64,000 nucleotides of DNA, taken from Amoebophrya sp. A120 (Eukaryota > Sar > Dinophyceae > Syndiniales > Amoebophryaceae). The stretch is taken from contig CAJINV010000003.1 in assembly GCA_905178155.1 (NCBI GenBank), forward strand, positions 7,611,882 through 7,675,881. Direction: 5' to 3'. The notes beneath the pieces are model-generated. The model was given only the letters and a program-made list of their open reading frames with translations. It was not told the origin of the DNA and made no database searches. A program made the position numbers and the translations under genes. This document shows, piece after piece, positions 11,042 through 22,468 of this stretch; the first letter of the stretch is position 1; the number at the start of each line of letters is the position of its first letter.

Positions 11042-14000
11042 TCAGTTCAACAGTGTGAACTGCTCCGGCCGCAGCTCTCCGAAGTACTGCATGATGTTTT
11101 TGAAAAAGCTTTCAACCACTTTCGTCACGTTGGTCAATTCGGCTTTGAACTTCAGAAAGTCGTCCCGGGAGGCCCCTGAGCTACTAGCGGTAGAAGCGGA
11201 AGCGGCGGCTGCTCCGCTCCCTGCCGAAGAGGAGACGCCAGCCGCTGCCACGGACGCGGATGACCTTCCCGCCCCGCGCGCGGCGGACGCGCTTGTTCCC
11301 GCATTTGCGGCGACGCCTGCAGTGCCGCGCAGGTCGGACTTGATGAACGGATTGCTTTCGAACAGCGACTGCAGCTGGTCTACCTTCTGCTCGAGCTGCC
11401 CCTGCTGGAACTCGAAAAACTGGTTTGAGCCTCCCAGGTAATACGCCACTGCATAGGTCCACTTGAGCATTATGCAAGAAATGGGATTCCTATACTGTAA
11501 CTTCGTGGAACGGCGTAACATGGACGATGGGTGCGTCTGTCATGCTGCTCATGCATTGCACTTGCAGGACCCATTCACACGCATCTTCAAGTAGTACCAT
11601 CGATCTGCGCATGACAGGGTTTTCTTTCATCCTCATGCCAGACATAACTATGCTGCTCCGCCAAAAAAGTATACAGTTACACATTTTTTTTTCTTGGATA
11701 AGCATGCGCCGGCAATCAATTACCTGATGAACGTGTAAAGTGGATAATCGGAAGTAAGTGCCCACACCCCAACATCTTCCTAGCAGCACAACGCACTTAG
11801 TCTTAATTTCCATTTTGCGCTCGTCAAAATCAATCGGTACGCAGCACGGTGGACTCTAGCGCATCCATCACTACATGCGATGTTCTACTACTCGGTGCAT
11901 TCATGATATTTCTTCAGTATTTCTTACCTGTTTTATAGCCTCCTCTAGGAACAAGACATCGTCCCAATTCCCGAACCGCCGCTGTAGATCCTCCATTTTG
12001 CGTCGCACCTCCTCCCGAGTCTTCTTGGAAGCGATAGTCTGTGATTGCGAATGCGCAGCGTATCGTTCGTAGAAGTGTGCATACCTGTAAAGAAGATGCA
12101 AGTTGGAATGGTACGAAAACGGAGTCCGAACGGCAAAAATTATCTGGTCGCAGGCGGTTATCGCTTGCTGAAGCGGGGAGACAAAAATTCTAGCTTGCAA
12201 AGAAGATCCGCATGCTCACTTGACGAGAAGCAAGTTTGTTCCCTACCTGGCAAGATTTTTTTTGCTGATCTCCTTCTCCTCATCTGGCTGCATGAACTTG
12301 TTGCAGGGGCGTCCATCCCGAGTGTGAGAGTAGTTGTAATCATCCGCAAGGCAAAGCCAGCAAAACTGGTGTCCACAGCGACAGACGATGTGCATGCACC
12401 CTGTAAAACATAATCGCGCAGGCAGAAATAATCTTTAACTTTATATGCTTCATTCTATTATTTTAAGTGCTACACTCCTCCGTAAAAGTTAACTTGCATG
12501 CTTCATCTCGTGGTACCCTGCGGAACAACATGAGTCCCAAAAAGATCTTTTTCGTCCAGGTGAACGTCCTTCCTTTATGCTCCAGTTCCGGTTGAAAAGT
12601 GTCACTTCCTATAGGCACGACATGCGCGAAAGAAGACGCTCCTGCTACGTGTGGCCGACATAAAAAAAAACAGATCCATGTGGTTGTACCTTGGTTTTTC
12701 TCGATTGGGTTTTTGCACTTTGGGCAGGATTTGGTGTTCGCCAAGATCCAGGTCACATTCTGTGCTTCATCTTGATTCTTTTCGAGCCATTTAGCGACAA
12801 CGTGGCAGTAAACACCAGCGTGCGCCTCGTGGTTGCAGGTGAAACACCACTTGTACTCGCACGATTCGCACTCCACTTCGCGGCACTGCAGCGGTTGCGC
12901 TGACGCGGGGAACATCGAGTCTCTTCCCGGTGCGGCGGATGATGTGGCACCCGAACTACTGCTGGTCCCGGCGGTGGCGTTGAAATTCGCGAGCAAGGCG
13001 TCTTCCCGGATGTCGGGTGGGGGAGCAGGGGGCTCGGGCTCCGCATTGCGCACCACCTATTAGTTTGGAAGAAGCTGCCAGGTGTCATATCAACTTCTAG
13101 TCCTGTCGGCGAATAGAGTCTGCCCTCATCTCACACACATTCCGCTTCTTCGTGCTCGACAACTAATTTTTCTACTCCTAAGAGACCGGCGCCACCAGGC
13201 GACATTGCGATGGATTTAGGCCGTAGAATCTTAAAGCTGCTTCTTCTATATTTCTTTTCTTGTGTTTCGTCGCTACAAGTTGTAAAAAACATCAATACAG
13301 CAACGATGCCACAGTAAACAATACTCTCATGCGTCGTCGCACTCCTGCAGCTGCCTCGTTGTACCAAGCCTGGGCAGCCGCTAGCCTCTCCGCTACGGGG
13401 CGCGGGCCGGCGCCACCGCCGTCGAGGCCGAACCCTGGTGGTGCTACGGCGGGCAACACTCCGTCACGCTGTGGCGCCATGGCAGCTGGCTGCCCGGTTG
13501 CTCGACCAGCATTGGCGCCGGTCTTCCCGCGTTTCTTCCGCTGGTTTTGGCCCCCATCCTCCTCTCCCGCATCGTCGTCGTTTGTCTTTTGTGCGCTGGT
13601 GGTCTCTGCGGCGGGCCGCTTCGAAGACTTTAACCATGCCATGTCTCGCGCGTTTTCCATCGTGCGGCAGGGTTCGTTTACCAAGATGCAGTTAGCGCAG
13701 TCTGGGCTGGGACACCACTTGCAACGCTGCTGCATGTCCACGAAGCTGCAATATTTTTTTCTTGATACCTTTTCGAACGATGAAAATCTGTGCATCATGA
13801 TCTCAATCACGATCCACGGAACCAACTTCTAGCCGTTTCATTTCTATAGATTCATGACGCGAGAAAGCACTGCTCGGTCTCCTGTGTACTGCAGTTACTT
13901 ATGGCCAATAAGAACAACTTCTACTTTTTGGGGCATTGCATTCAAAAGTCGGCAGAAACGAAACGGTAAAGATCTGGTTGCAGCAGTGCTAAGTACTCTT

Positions 14001-15440
14001 TCGCCTCGAATTCCGCTGCTTTGGTCTCGACACTTGGAGCCAGAGCAGGTATCATGTTCCAGCGGACACGTTCCGGGCACTTGGGCTCCATACAGCGAAC
14101 CGTGAGATAGCTTGCCCCGTCGCCCACCGCGCACTCTAAGTGCTGCCGCCAGCAGGAAGTGCAGAAGTTGTGTCCGCAGGGCAGCGCGAACAGTGAATCT
14201 TGTTCCAGAGACAACGCCGTGGTCCGATTCGCCAAGCTTTGCACCGCCAAGGAACTACTACTCCCCGCGCCGCTGGTCGTCCCGGTGTTTATTCCTCGTA
14301 GTTCCCCGCCAGCCCGGAGGACCGTGTCGGGGTCCTGCTCCACCAGCGGCGGTAAAAGCGTCTCCGTGGGCGCAACCGTAGACGTGTCCGCCGCCCGCGC
14401 GGTTACTGTCTCCGGAAGCATGTTCGCAGGCCGTGGCGTCTTGAGAATCATGTCCGGCAAGTCCTGGAGCCCGTAGATGCGCGACGAGGCCGGGAATGAC
14501 TCATAGCACACCGAACAATGCAGCTCGCCACCCGCGGCGCTGCTGGACGAGGAGGCCGAGGAAGAGGACGACGCGGCTCCACCCCGCGGCAGATCGCTGG
14601 TCCTTGGCAGGGCCGAAATTCCCAGTGCCGGTACTGAAAGACCCACCTTCTGGCAAATTTTTTCCGGGTTCGCGAACCAGGCCTCCGTGAGCTGCTGCAC
14701 GTCCCACTTGTACTCTTTCAACACGAGCTTCGCGTCTGCACCCTCCAGGGCGGTCAGCTCACACACCTAGAAAAGCGAAGACAGTGAGAACGATAGGTCG
14801 ACAACGTGGGGACGATCCACGAATCGAACAAAAATGAAGGGTAATTCAACAAAATCTCGTCCGTGCTGTACTATAGTCAAAAATTCAGCGAAGTCTACGA
14901 CCAGGAGAGGTACTTCTACACCAGACATGAAAATAAGTACTTACAACACGAAGGTTCTTTATGAAAAAATTCGGTCAGTGCTACCTGATCTACCGATGCC
15001 GCCATTTCCTCCTCTACCTCTACTGGAAAAGCGAGGGAGCGAAACGCGGCCCGCCGTTTTTTCGGATGCTGGTAGCTGCTTGCTTCGTCATCGGTATCCT
15101 GTGTCATCTCAACGTCGCTCTCCCCGTCGAGAGACCGCTTGTTCGGCGAAAAAATTACATCGTTGCCCTGCTCTCCGACCACCCGCTTTCCTGTTTTTGA
15201 CGCGCTAGTAATGTTCGCCGAGCTGCTCGTCGGCGCCCCACTTCCCGAAGCCTTGTTGAGCTGCAGCACCGCGGCCGAAGCCTTTCCGGTAGTGCCGCCA
15301 GTGGACGAGGAAGCTGGGGCGACGCCGGACGACCTCGGCGGCTGTCCCATCGCGTCATCGTCTGAATCCCCGGACTCATACACATAGCTGCCACCGTCGC
15401 TGGCACAGTCCGACTCGCTATCCTCCTTGTTCCGCCACAT
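11042..15440 (-). CDS. Ariadne-type RBR E3 ubiquitin ligase, 8 exons
   Basis: Exons: 15440-14985, 14766-13958, 13739-13325, 13056-12690, 12400-12247, 12084-11928, 11723-11701 and 11465-11042. They sum to 934 residues. The order is: an acidic Ser-rich N-terminus; a UBA-like helical region (VCELTALEGADAKLVLKEY); RING1 (HCSVCYESF ... PCGHNFCTSCW), which contains a long Ala/Ser-rich insertion; an IBR that starts CKWCPSPDCAN and resumes CESCEYKWCFTCNHEAH after a large insertion; RING2 ([27 protein letters not shown]) with the expected catalytic Cys in GCMHIVC; and an Ariadne domain (YAHFYERYAAH ... LKWTYAVAYYL). RBR ligases take ubiquitin from E2 onto the RING2 Cys and then onto the substrate. Exon 7 is only 23 nt. 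Introner E5 and a direct-repeat-flanked intron (13740-13957) interrupt the gene; the others are GT-AG. Confidence 0.93.
11471..11700. mobile_element. Introner E5 (family H) in the RBR ligase
   Basis: The element is 230 bp, flanked by AGCAT (11466-11470 and 11701-11705). The left end TATGCAAGAAATGGGATTCC pairs imperfectly with the reversed right end TATCCAAGAAAAAAAAATGT, and both continue into GTAACTGTATA-like text. Excision joins CRRML to KWTYAVAYY, the expected Ariadne-domain sequence. Confidence 0.85.
13740..13962. repeat. Intron flanked only by a 5-bp direct repeat (ACGAA)
   Basis: ACGAA occurs at 13740-13744 and 13958-13962. Removing 218 bp (one repeat plus the interior) joins LYRFV to DMQQRCKWCP, the correct RING1-to-IBR linker. 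No GT-AG choice restores the frame. I could not find clear terminal inverted repeats, so this may be an eroded introner. Confidence 0.6.
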
Positions 15441-17685
15441 TTCGACGTGCCAACCTCAGGCAAAGCACGTCTTGTTTTCCTGGTATGAGCTGCCGCGTAC
15501 AGCTGGTTTCGAACAGAGTTGTGCTGTGTCCACCCTGCTTCTGCTGATACAACTGCAAAAAGAGCAGGAACTTATTGTGGTGAAGAACTGCCGCTCGACA
15601 ATATTAGCAAACTTCGGAGTGAATAAACCTTGTTTCCAGTTGTTCTCCGCGATGTCAGCCGATCGCCGTGTCGACGAGCGAAACAGGTGCGTTGACCATG
15701 GGGAGGTCGCAGTAAAGTCAAAATGTGAAGATCAAACGATGACAATGACAAGGATGCCGGAGGGTCTTCTGGAAGCACCTTGAATAGGTCGATGATGAAG
15801 ATGAGCAGGCGGCTCCTGCTTCTTGTTCATAGTCATGTCCTTTACCGTGACCGTGCCAGCACGAGTGCTCGTCTACAAATACAACAAGAAGACTCGTTAT
15901 CTTTACAACATTTTTAAATCTTCCAATTTACTTACAGGGAGTAGCAGGCGGACCCGGGAATATCCCAACGACCAGGTCACGAGTCAAACACGGTCATCAA
16001 AGTGGCAACTGAGAGAAAAAACGCTACATCATTGCTGCTCCCTGTGCCACAATGTATGACTATGTACAGTTTTTCCACAGAAGTAAGCAAAACCCAAAAA
16101 AATCGCTATTCATCGCACTAGCTTCAAACAGAATATAACATCTCCAAGACAAACACTGTGAGGTGGTTGATAACGGCTTGCGCTTTTTTGTTCGTCTTGC
16201 CTATTTGCATACCCATTTTTGCTCCTGAAAGTAGTATAACATCATCCTGAGGAATGGCTGCGAAAACTAAAGGCATAAATAAAAATCATAGCATAATTAC
16301 GAGACCGTTTTTCGAGTTCGGATCGATGTTTTCTGGTTCCACTATCTTTTTGCTTGGCGAGACGAGATCGAGAGTAAAGCCACCCTCTCAGGAAAGCGAA
16401 AGACTGTCGAGAAATTACGAAGTAGTTGTCGCGCAAGTAACGAAGTTTTCGTTTTGCTCCTGCGTCTAGTGCGATATATAAATCACAAATCCTCAACCAT
16501 GTCCGGAGACGCGGCAATCAGGACAAGCCTGTGTTATTTGTACATCACAAAAACGCAACATCTAGGACTGTCCACTATGACGCCAATGTGCGCGAATGCG
16601 AATAGGTGCCGTGTTCGTAAAAGAGATTGATAATAGATAGTAAAGAGTGTATCTTGGGTGCGAAGCCAAAAGGTTGAGAGGAACTGTTGATTTGAAACAC
16701 TGTCAATATCCGTCTTGTTTGCAATCTCAAAACCGTTTTCGCGAAATCAAACGCAACGAGTTGCGGTTTCTCCTCGTGGTGGTGTCGTGCTCTGACTCGC
16801 TTGTATTTCACGACCGTATTGACCGATGTGAAAAGCGGTGCTTTTCTGTGCGTGAAGGTCAAGAAACAGAACATGGCAAATTGATGGAATAAGTAGGTAC
16901 CTCAACATTGAATCACGAGTGATCTTTCTGAAAGAATCTGTATCTGATCTGTTACCGCACTAAAAACATAGAGTAAGAACACGTTGGCGACTCAGTTGAT
17001 AGCCTAAGCACGGGTTGGTGCTTCTGCCCGCAACGAACAAAGTGCGGGCGAGATCTGAGAGTTTCTTTGTGCAGTTGGTAAGTATAGAGCTCCAGTGCGC
17101 AACATGAGATCAAGCGGCTCGATCGTCGCAGGAGGACATGATGACTAAACACTCTCCAGTCTTTTTGGGCAAGCGTAAGCAGGGGGCGCAACAGAGTAAG
17201 CGGAAGCGAGACGCTATTCGAGAGGGCGAAGCAGTCCCTACCACTGCTACCCCTGTTCCTGATGATGCGCTTCGCAAGCGCATCGACGTGCAGCCTCATT
17301 CCGCCGCATCACTTCGAATAGTGTCTGGTAGAAGTGCTGTGAATCATCATCGACATCCTGAATTTTGCGATGGCCACCTGCTATTCATTCTGCCCTCTAT
17401 CTCATGGCCAAAGCCAGCGGTAAAATGTAGCTGCTACAAAAATAGCTACATATCGATAGCGTACCCTTGATACATAAGACTCAAAAGACTCCTAGTGTAC
17501 AGACGTTGTTTGATGGTTTGATAAGTAGACTCCGTGACATGTAACATTTTGAAAGTGAGAGAGAGCTCTTCTTTCCTCGTCGTTTTGGAAATGCTCGACG
17601 AAAGAGGGGTGAGACCACGACGACCTTGATTTTCTATTTTCTGCTGCTCGCGCATTCAAAAAAAACCTTCCGCACATCGCCTGAT
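15441..17685. other. 2.2 kb gene-free stretch
   Basis: I see no conserved protein on either strand. Short frames such as 15823-16059 and 17138-17470 lack motifs and partners. The stretch is AT-richer than the exons and has no obvious tandem repeat or inverted-repeat element. It is the longest region in the window without an assigned gene. Confidence 0.5.
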
Positions 17686-19072
17686 TTACTTCTTCTTCTT
17701 GTCAGCCGCCACTGGGGCTTTGTTTTTGCGCAACTCCACCGGCACCTGCTTCTTCGCCCGCTTAGCGCAGCACCCGCAGCAGCACACTGTAAAAAAAGCG
17801 GTGAAATGTGTAGTAAAATTTACCGAAGTACGTAGTCGCAACGTAAGTTGCTAGCATAGGAAAAAAAACAATATGGCGCAAGCTTCTTCGGTACTGTAGT
17901 AGGAAAAAAAACAAAAAGGTATAAATCAGAAAACAATATATTAAGATGGAGTACCGAAGCAGAACATCTTGAGCATGTAGCCGAAGACGAAGTAGCAGAG
18001 GAAGAGGGAAACCAGGAGGAGGTCCAAAAACCCGATGCCGGAGAGCTTGCCCGCGTACTGGGGATAATGCTTCTCGAACGCATCGAGAAATTGCTGCACC
18101 AGGCGGAAGGGCTGGGAGGACTCCACGAGGGCGACCACGGGCTTGAGCTTCGCCTGGGTATTGACAGGAAAAATCCCCCCCCCCCATATTGAAAAGGTAT
18201 GCTTCCAAGTATTTGTATTGCGGATTTGAGGTCACAAATCACGTCTGTCTTGCAAGAAGACAAGGGCAGAAGCTTCCGCCCCATTATGGAAGCGGTTTGT
18301 CATGCTGTTGGGCCTAAAGGGGGGCCGTTTGCCATGCTGAACTACTAGACCCATACGCCCCTACCTAGCCCGGGGATCTGGCCGCAGTGCCTCTCTGCAA
18401 TACAAAGCTGATTTGTGGTCACAAATCAGCATCACAAATTTCCGTTTTGATATGGGGAGGGGGGATTTTTCATTTTGATACTGGGTGACGGATACCATCT
18501 CCGACAGGGGGGGAATTCCATTCTTCAATCGGAAGGACTCCGCCTCGCCCTTCACGAGATCCATCTTTTCCACTGCCAAATCATATTTCTCGAGCACCTG
18601 ATCTTTCACGTTCGGCGGGAGCTTGGAGAAAGCCAGCGTGGTGCCCGTTTCCGCCGTGAAAAACAACAAGTCCTTGGTCATCAGTACCTGCCGAAAAAAA
18701 ATTATAACAACATCCCGTGCAAAAATTCTGCGACAAAAGAAGCTCTTTTCTGTAAAAAAATGTTGACTTCGGCTTGACATGTTGACTAAGCAGCTCAGCT
18801 CCTTCGAGGGAGGACTCACAACAAATCTGCTGGATGAAAGGGGACAGCAGCATCTCATGCGCAGGACATGGTAAACGGAGCCGCACTACAAAAAAAAAAT
18901 AATCGTGATCCCCCATGAATGCAGCTTTTTGCTATATTTATACCGAGTTCGAGACGAAGTCGTAAGTGCCGGATGCAGTAAGGAGGGGTTCGGCCTTTGA
19001 TTTCTTCTCGGCTGCAGCGACAGAAGCAGCGGCAGCAGTAAAGGCCGCGGTACGAAGAACAGACTTCATCAT
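17686..19072 (-). CDS. Small ER-type membrane protein with Cys cluster and KKKK tail, 5 exons
   Basis: Exons: 19072-18944, 18885-18820, 18687-18481, 18153-17955 and 17786-17686, giving 233 residues. The family is not recognised. The N-terminus MMKSVLRTAAFTAAAASVAA looks like a signal peptide. The middle is soluble and helical (KLPPNVKDQVLEKYDLAVEK). A membrane span near the C-terminus (GFLDLLLVSLFLCYFVFGYM) is followed by a cysteine cluster (CFVCCCGCC), a basic stretch and the C-terminal KKKK. A tail ending in K-K-x-x is the known dilysine signal for retrieval to the ER, and the Cys cluster beside the membrane could be palmitoylated; both are inferences. Introner E6 sits between exons 3 and 4; the other introns are GT-AG. 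All junction phases agree. Function unknown. Confidence 0.65.
18159..18480. mobile_element. Introner E6 (family D, C/G-run termini)
   Basis: The element is 322 bp, flanked by CTGGG (18154-18158 and 18481-18485). The left end TATTGACAGGAAAAATCCCC runs into 13 C, and the right end mirrors it (GGGGAGGGGGGATTTTTCAT...TTGATA). Excision joins SVTQ to AKLKPVVALV. The interior next to the right end is nearly the same as in E21. Confidence 0.9.
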
Positions 19073-19863
19073 CTTTTTGTCTTTCAAAGAAAGCTCTCAA
19101 AAAGGTTGTGAAACTTGTCGTAGACTAGACGTAGATTCGCAGGACAGTTGTCGTAATACCAAAATAAAATCAGTGCACAAAGAATGACTTCAAGAACTAA
19201 AACCAGTGCCTAATTTTCACAAAAAAATTGGAGCTGACTGGGCATTCGATAATGGAGACGTTGTCGAATGATCGATACGATGGAGACGTCGTCAAGGAAT
19301 CGCTTATGACTATGGCTTCTATGGTGCCACACCAGAGGGATCTCGTACCAAATCAAGAGTTTACCAGGAAAATTGAAGAACTCAATCGTCGCAATTTCAT
19401 TTTGCAGATCTGTAGAATACCTCATCGAAGTAGTGGTGAGAGCTTTTCTAGCGCTTCGCTTGGAACTCGTGCCACCTGACAGCACTGTTGATAAATCATA
19501 ATCACATTCAAGTCTCGATGTGCATGAACACGCTTCCACGGCAGCATCCGCCAGAGAGATTGTTACCGCATGTTACCGAAATCATACAAATTTGCTGACC
19601 GGGTGCGGCCTCGTTTTTGAGCTGTTCATACGCGCAAATAATCCGGATACTAGGTATGCTCATCTCTGTCGCAATTTCTTTTAAGCCATGCCCGCTTGTA
19701 GTTCAGCGCGGATCCTTGCCCTTTGTGTCGTCTATCATTGCCTTCAATCCCGGCCGCGGGTGAGAATTTTGCTTTCTTGACCCAGGCTGCTATAATGCAT
19801 GTCGCTGTGAACAAACAAGGCACTCCACGATCCCTGTCGTGGCTAAAGTGACACGAAAGAGTT
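19073..19863. other. Intergenic, no gene recognised
   Basis: This 791-bp stretch has no frame with family features on either strand. It likely includes the promoter of the membrane-protein gene and the 3' end of the hydroxylase transcript. Confidence 0.5.
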
Positions 19864-21914
19864 CTACAGTTCGTCCTTACCTTCTTTTTTATCGCGTGTT
19901 GACTTTTGTTTACTTGTTAAGATGTCCCAGCGGAGGTTTTTTGCCCGATGCTTGTTGGAAACCCGGTACTCGCTCAGGATCTCGTTGGTTGCGCGATCCC
20001 GCGCGACGAACACGTGCGTGCGGTGCGTATTCAGTCCCTGTGTGGCGATGCGTTCATGCTCTTGTTTTCCCGTCGGGATGGTTGGAAAGTCTAGCATGAA
20101 CACCTCCTCCTTGGTCGCTTCGTTTTTCCAGAACACTTTGATCGGCGTATCTGTGTTGACGGTCAGGTGCCGCGTACCGTCGTCGGGCGCGTCGTCCTTC
20201 CCCTCGCCACGACCCAGTGCGGCCATCCGGGGATGCTTCGGATCCCACTTTGCTATCGGTGTGCTCCGTGGCTTATTGTGAATCCACGCATTGATCGCGT
20301 ACTTGGTTCCCTTTAGTACCTGCATATTTACACATAGACCACATCAGTTTTCCACAGAGTGCAAGCGCCCTAACCGCGCATATGCATGTTGCCGACAAAA
20401 GCTCTCGGAGCAGGCGTTCTTTCTTTACGCAAAGACAGCCGCCTTTAAGCAGAGTAGTATTAAAACTCCGTTTTCATCAATATCATCGTGTGGCTGTGCA
20501 ATGCACTGCTGGGATGCTTCAAGATAACAATATTCTTGTTCATATGCAGTAATTATCAAAGGAGTTCATCCGGTCAATGTATTCATCTTTCTACTATCGC
20601 TGCGCTCTTGCAGGAGCTGCTGCGTCAATAAAAAAGATATCAGCAGCAAACCTTGCAACCCGCGTGAAGGGCGTGCTTGGAGACGATCCCCGTCGCGTCC
20701 ATGTTGTACCAAAGTACAGCGGCCCCCTGCTCGGCTTTGACGATCAAGCCCTGACTGCAACTGGCCATGGACTTGGGCCACGGGGCCCCGTCGGCGACCG
20801 GAAAGTTGGTCTCGCCGCCCTCGGGCACGGTGTTCAGGTACCAGAACAGCGTGAGCATCCGATCGAAGTAACCGTAGTGCTTGTCCATCAACAGCCGGTC
20901 GTTTTGCGCGTAGTAAATCAGATTCGAGGCGTCGTCGTGGGCGTGGTAGAATCCCTTCGTGTCGTACTTCAGTATCTGCAGTTCTTCCTGGTGGCTGCTG
21001 GGTAGCTTGGTGAGAGATGCTGCTCTTGCCTGGAACGTCGTGATCAGTGCGGTTTCGTTTGCCTTCGGGCGGTAATCCAGGCTGGTGCGGTACTTCTTCG
21101 TGTCTCCGTCGAGATCGTTGTCCATTTTGATCACGTTGGACTCCTTGAACCGCGGCTTGGCGTACGCGATCAATCCCTCCGCCTCTTCCCCCGTGACCAA
21201 ACCGGATACGAAAAAAACCGAGGGCACCACGGCTTGAGTGACCAGCTTCACGGTCCGGTGCCCTGCGATCGCGATGACGTGCTCGAACCCTTTGCGGACC
21301 GGTGGCCACTGCCACTGGCCGCCCTCGAGCAGGAAAAAAGACTGCGGCAGCGGTGCGCTGGAACTGGTCCCCCCATCCAGTGGCTGACCATCCGGTGTGA
21401 AGAATCGCACCGGCTGCTGATATTCAACCCGGGGTTTCACCGCGAGCTGCTTTTCGATTTCTGCGAAAACGTCGGCCCACGTGCCATACCTAATTTAAAA
21501 GGTCAGAAATATTGAATTGTTCGGGCCGAAAAAACAGAAAGCAGCCGCGACGGCGGACCTTAAAAAAAATAAGCACAAAATTGGCAATGTGGCTGGACTC
21601 AATCGAAAATGAACTTTTCTCAAGTCTGGGATTGAAACTCCAGTTGCACCATCACATGCAACCTTAGATCGGTCAACTTACCCGCTGCATGTGGTGAATT
21701 TCTGCTTGAAATCAATGAGCATCGGCTTGGCAGTTCTTAGGGAATCCTTCCAGACGTAGACACCGCAGTCCGCCTTCTCCATGATGTGATAGCCCACAAC
21801 GGCCATGTCCGCAGTGTAAATGGACGATGGTTCCGGGTCCGTCGCTCCCGTACCGCAGCATTGCAGCGGGAAAAGAGCACACAAGAAAGAGAAACAGAAA
21901 GAACGCCACGTCAT
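19864..21914 (-). CDS. ER prolyl 4-hydroxylase with VHL-like C-terminus and KDEL, 3 exons
   Basis: Exons 21914-21682, 21489-20652 and 20319-19864 give 508 residues; both introns are GT-AG. A signal peptide (MTWRSFCFSFLCALFPLQCC) opens the protein. The 2-oxoglutarate/Fe(II) dioxygenase core follows: LKYDTKGFYHAHDD supplies the first His and Asp, SKHALHAGCK the distal His, and the following GTKYAINAWIHN the Lys that binds 2-oxoglutarate. Such enzymes hydroxylate proline in secreted or other proteins. The C-terminal 90 residues (VFWKNEATKEEV ... RTHVFVARDRATNE) resemble the beta domain of the von Hippel-Lindau protein. The last four residues are KDEL, the classic ER-lumen retrieval signal, which agrees with the signal peptide. 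The VHL resemblance is from memory and needs a profile search; the rest is clear. Confidence 0.92.
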
Positions 21915-22468
21915 CTTGCACTCTGTTCGGTCCGAATCTTCTCACCGACCCACTTCAGATTTGAGTTGCCCCAAAAAACTTCTGAAGCACACAATTTGTT
22001 TCACGCAGCAATGCGCAGACGACGCTGTGTGCCCGGAAGCAACGTCCTGAAGCGCGCAGTCGTCGCTGGCAGATAAAGAAGAACCTCACACTCTTTCTGG
22101 AAAAGTTATGCACTTTACACACTCACAACACGCTTTTTACGCGACAGCTACTCCCGGTAGATGGACGCAAAAACGCAGGCGAACCACGCCACTGCTTTTT
22201 TCACCGGGCAGGAAGCGCCATTTGATGCGTTGTTTATCAAATCGCTTGAGCAGATGCAACGATGCAAAAACAGTAACGGCGCGAATAAAATCCGTTTCTT
22301 TCCTTTTCCTGATGCGGTCCCATTCATCAATGGCTGCACGTCTGAGTACTGCATCTACAACCTTGCCACCCTCAGAAAGATACTCAGTATCCTGCTTGTC
22401 ATCTTCATCCACAGATAGAGTGCTCCGATTATCGGCTGAGACTCAAGAGGACGTCGCCTTGGTGACAT
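21915..22468 (-). other. Intergenic with a possible extra exon at 22137-22417
   Basis: Most of this stretch shows nothing. On the minus strand, 22417-22137 is open for about 93 codons after a possible acceptor AG, with charged text such as RRAAIDEWDRIRKRKETDF. It could be a further exon of the membrane-protein gene to its right if a donor GTGTGA near 22480 is used. I cannot decide. Confidence 0.3.
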
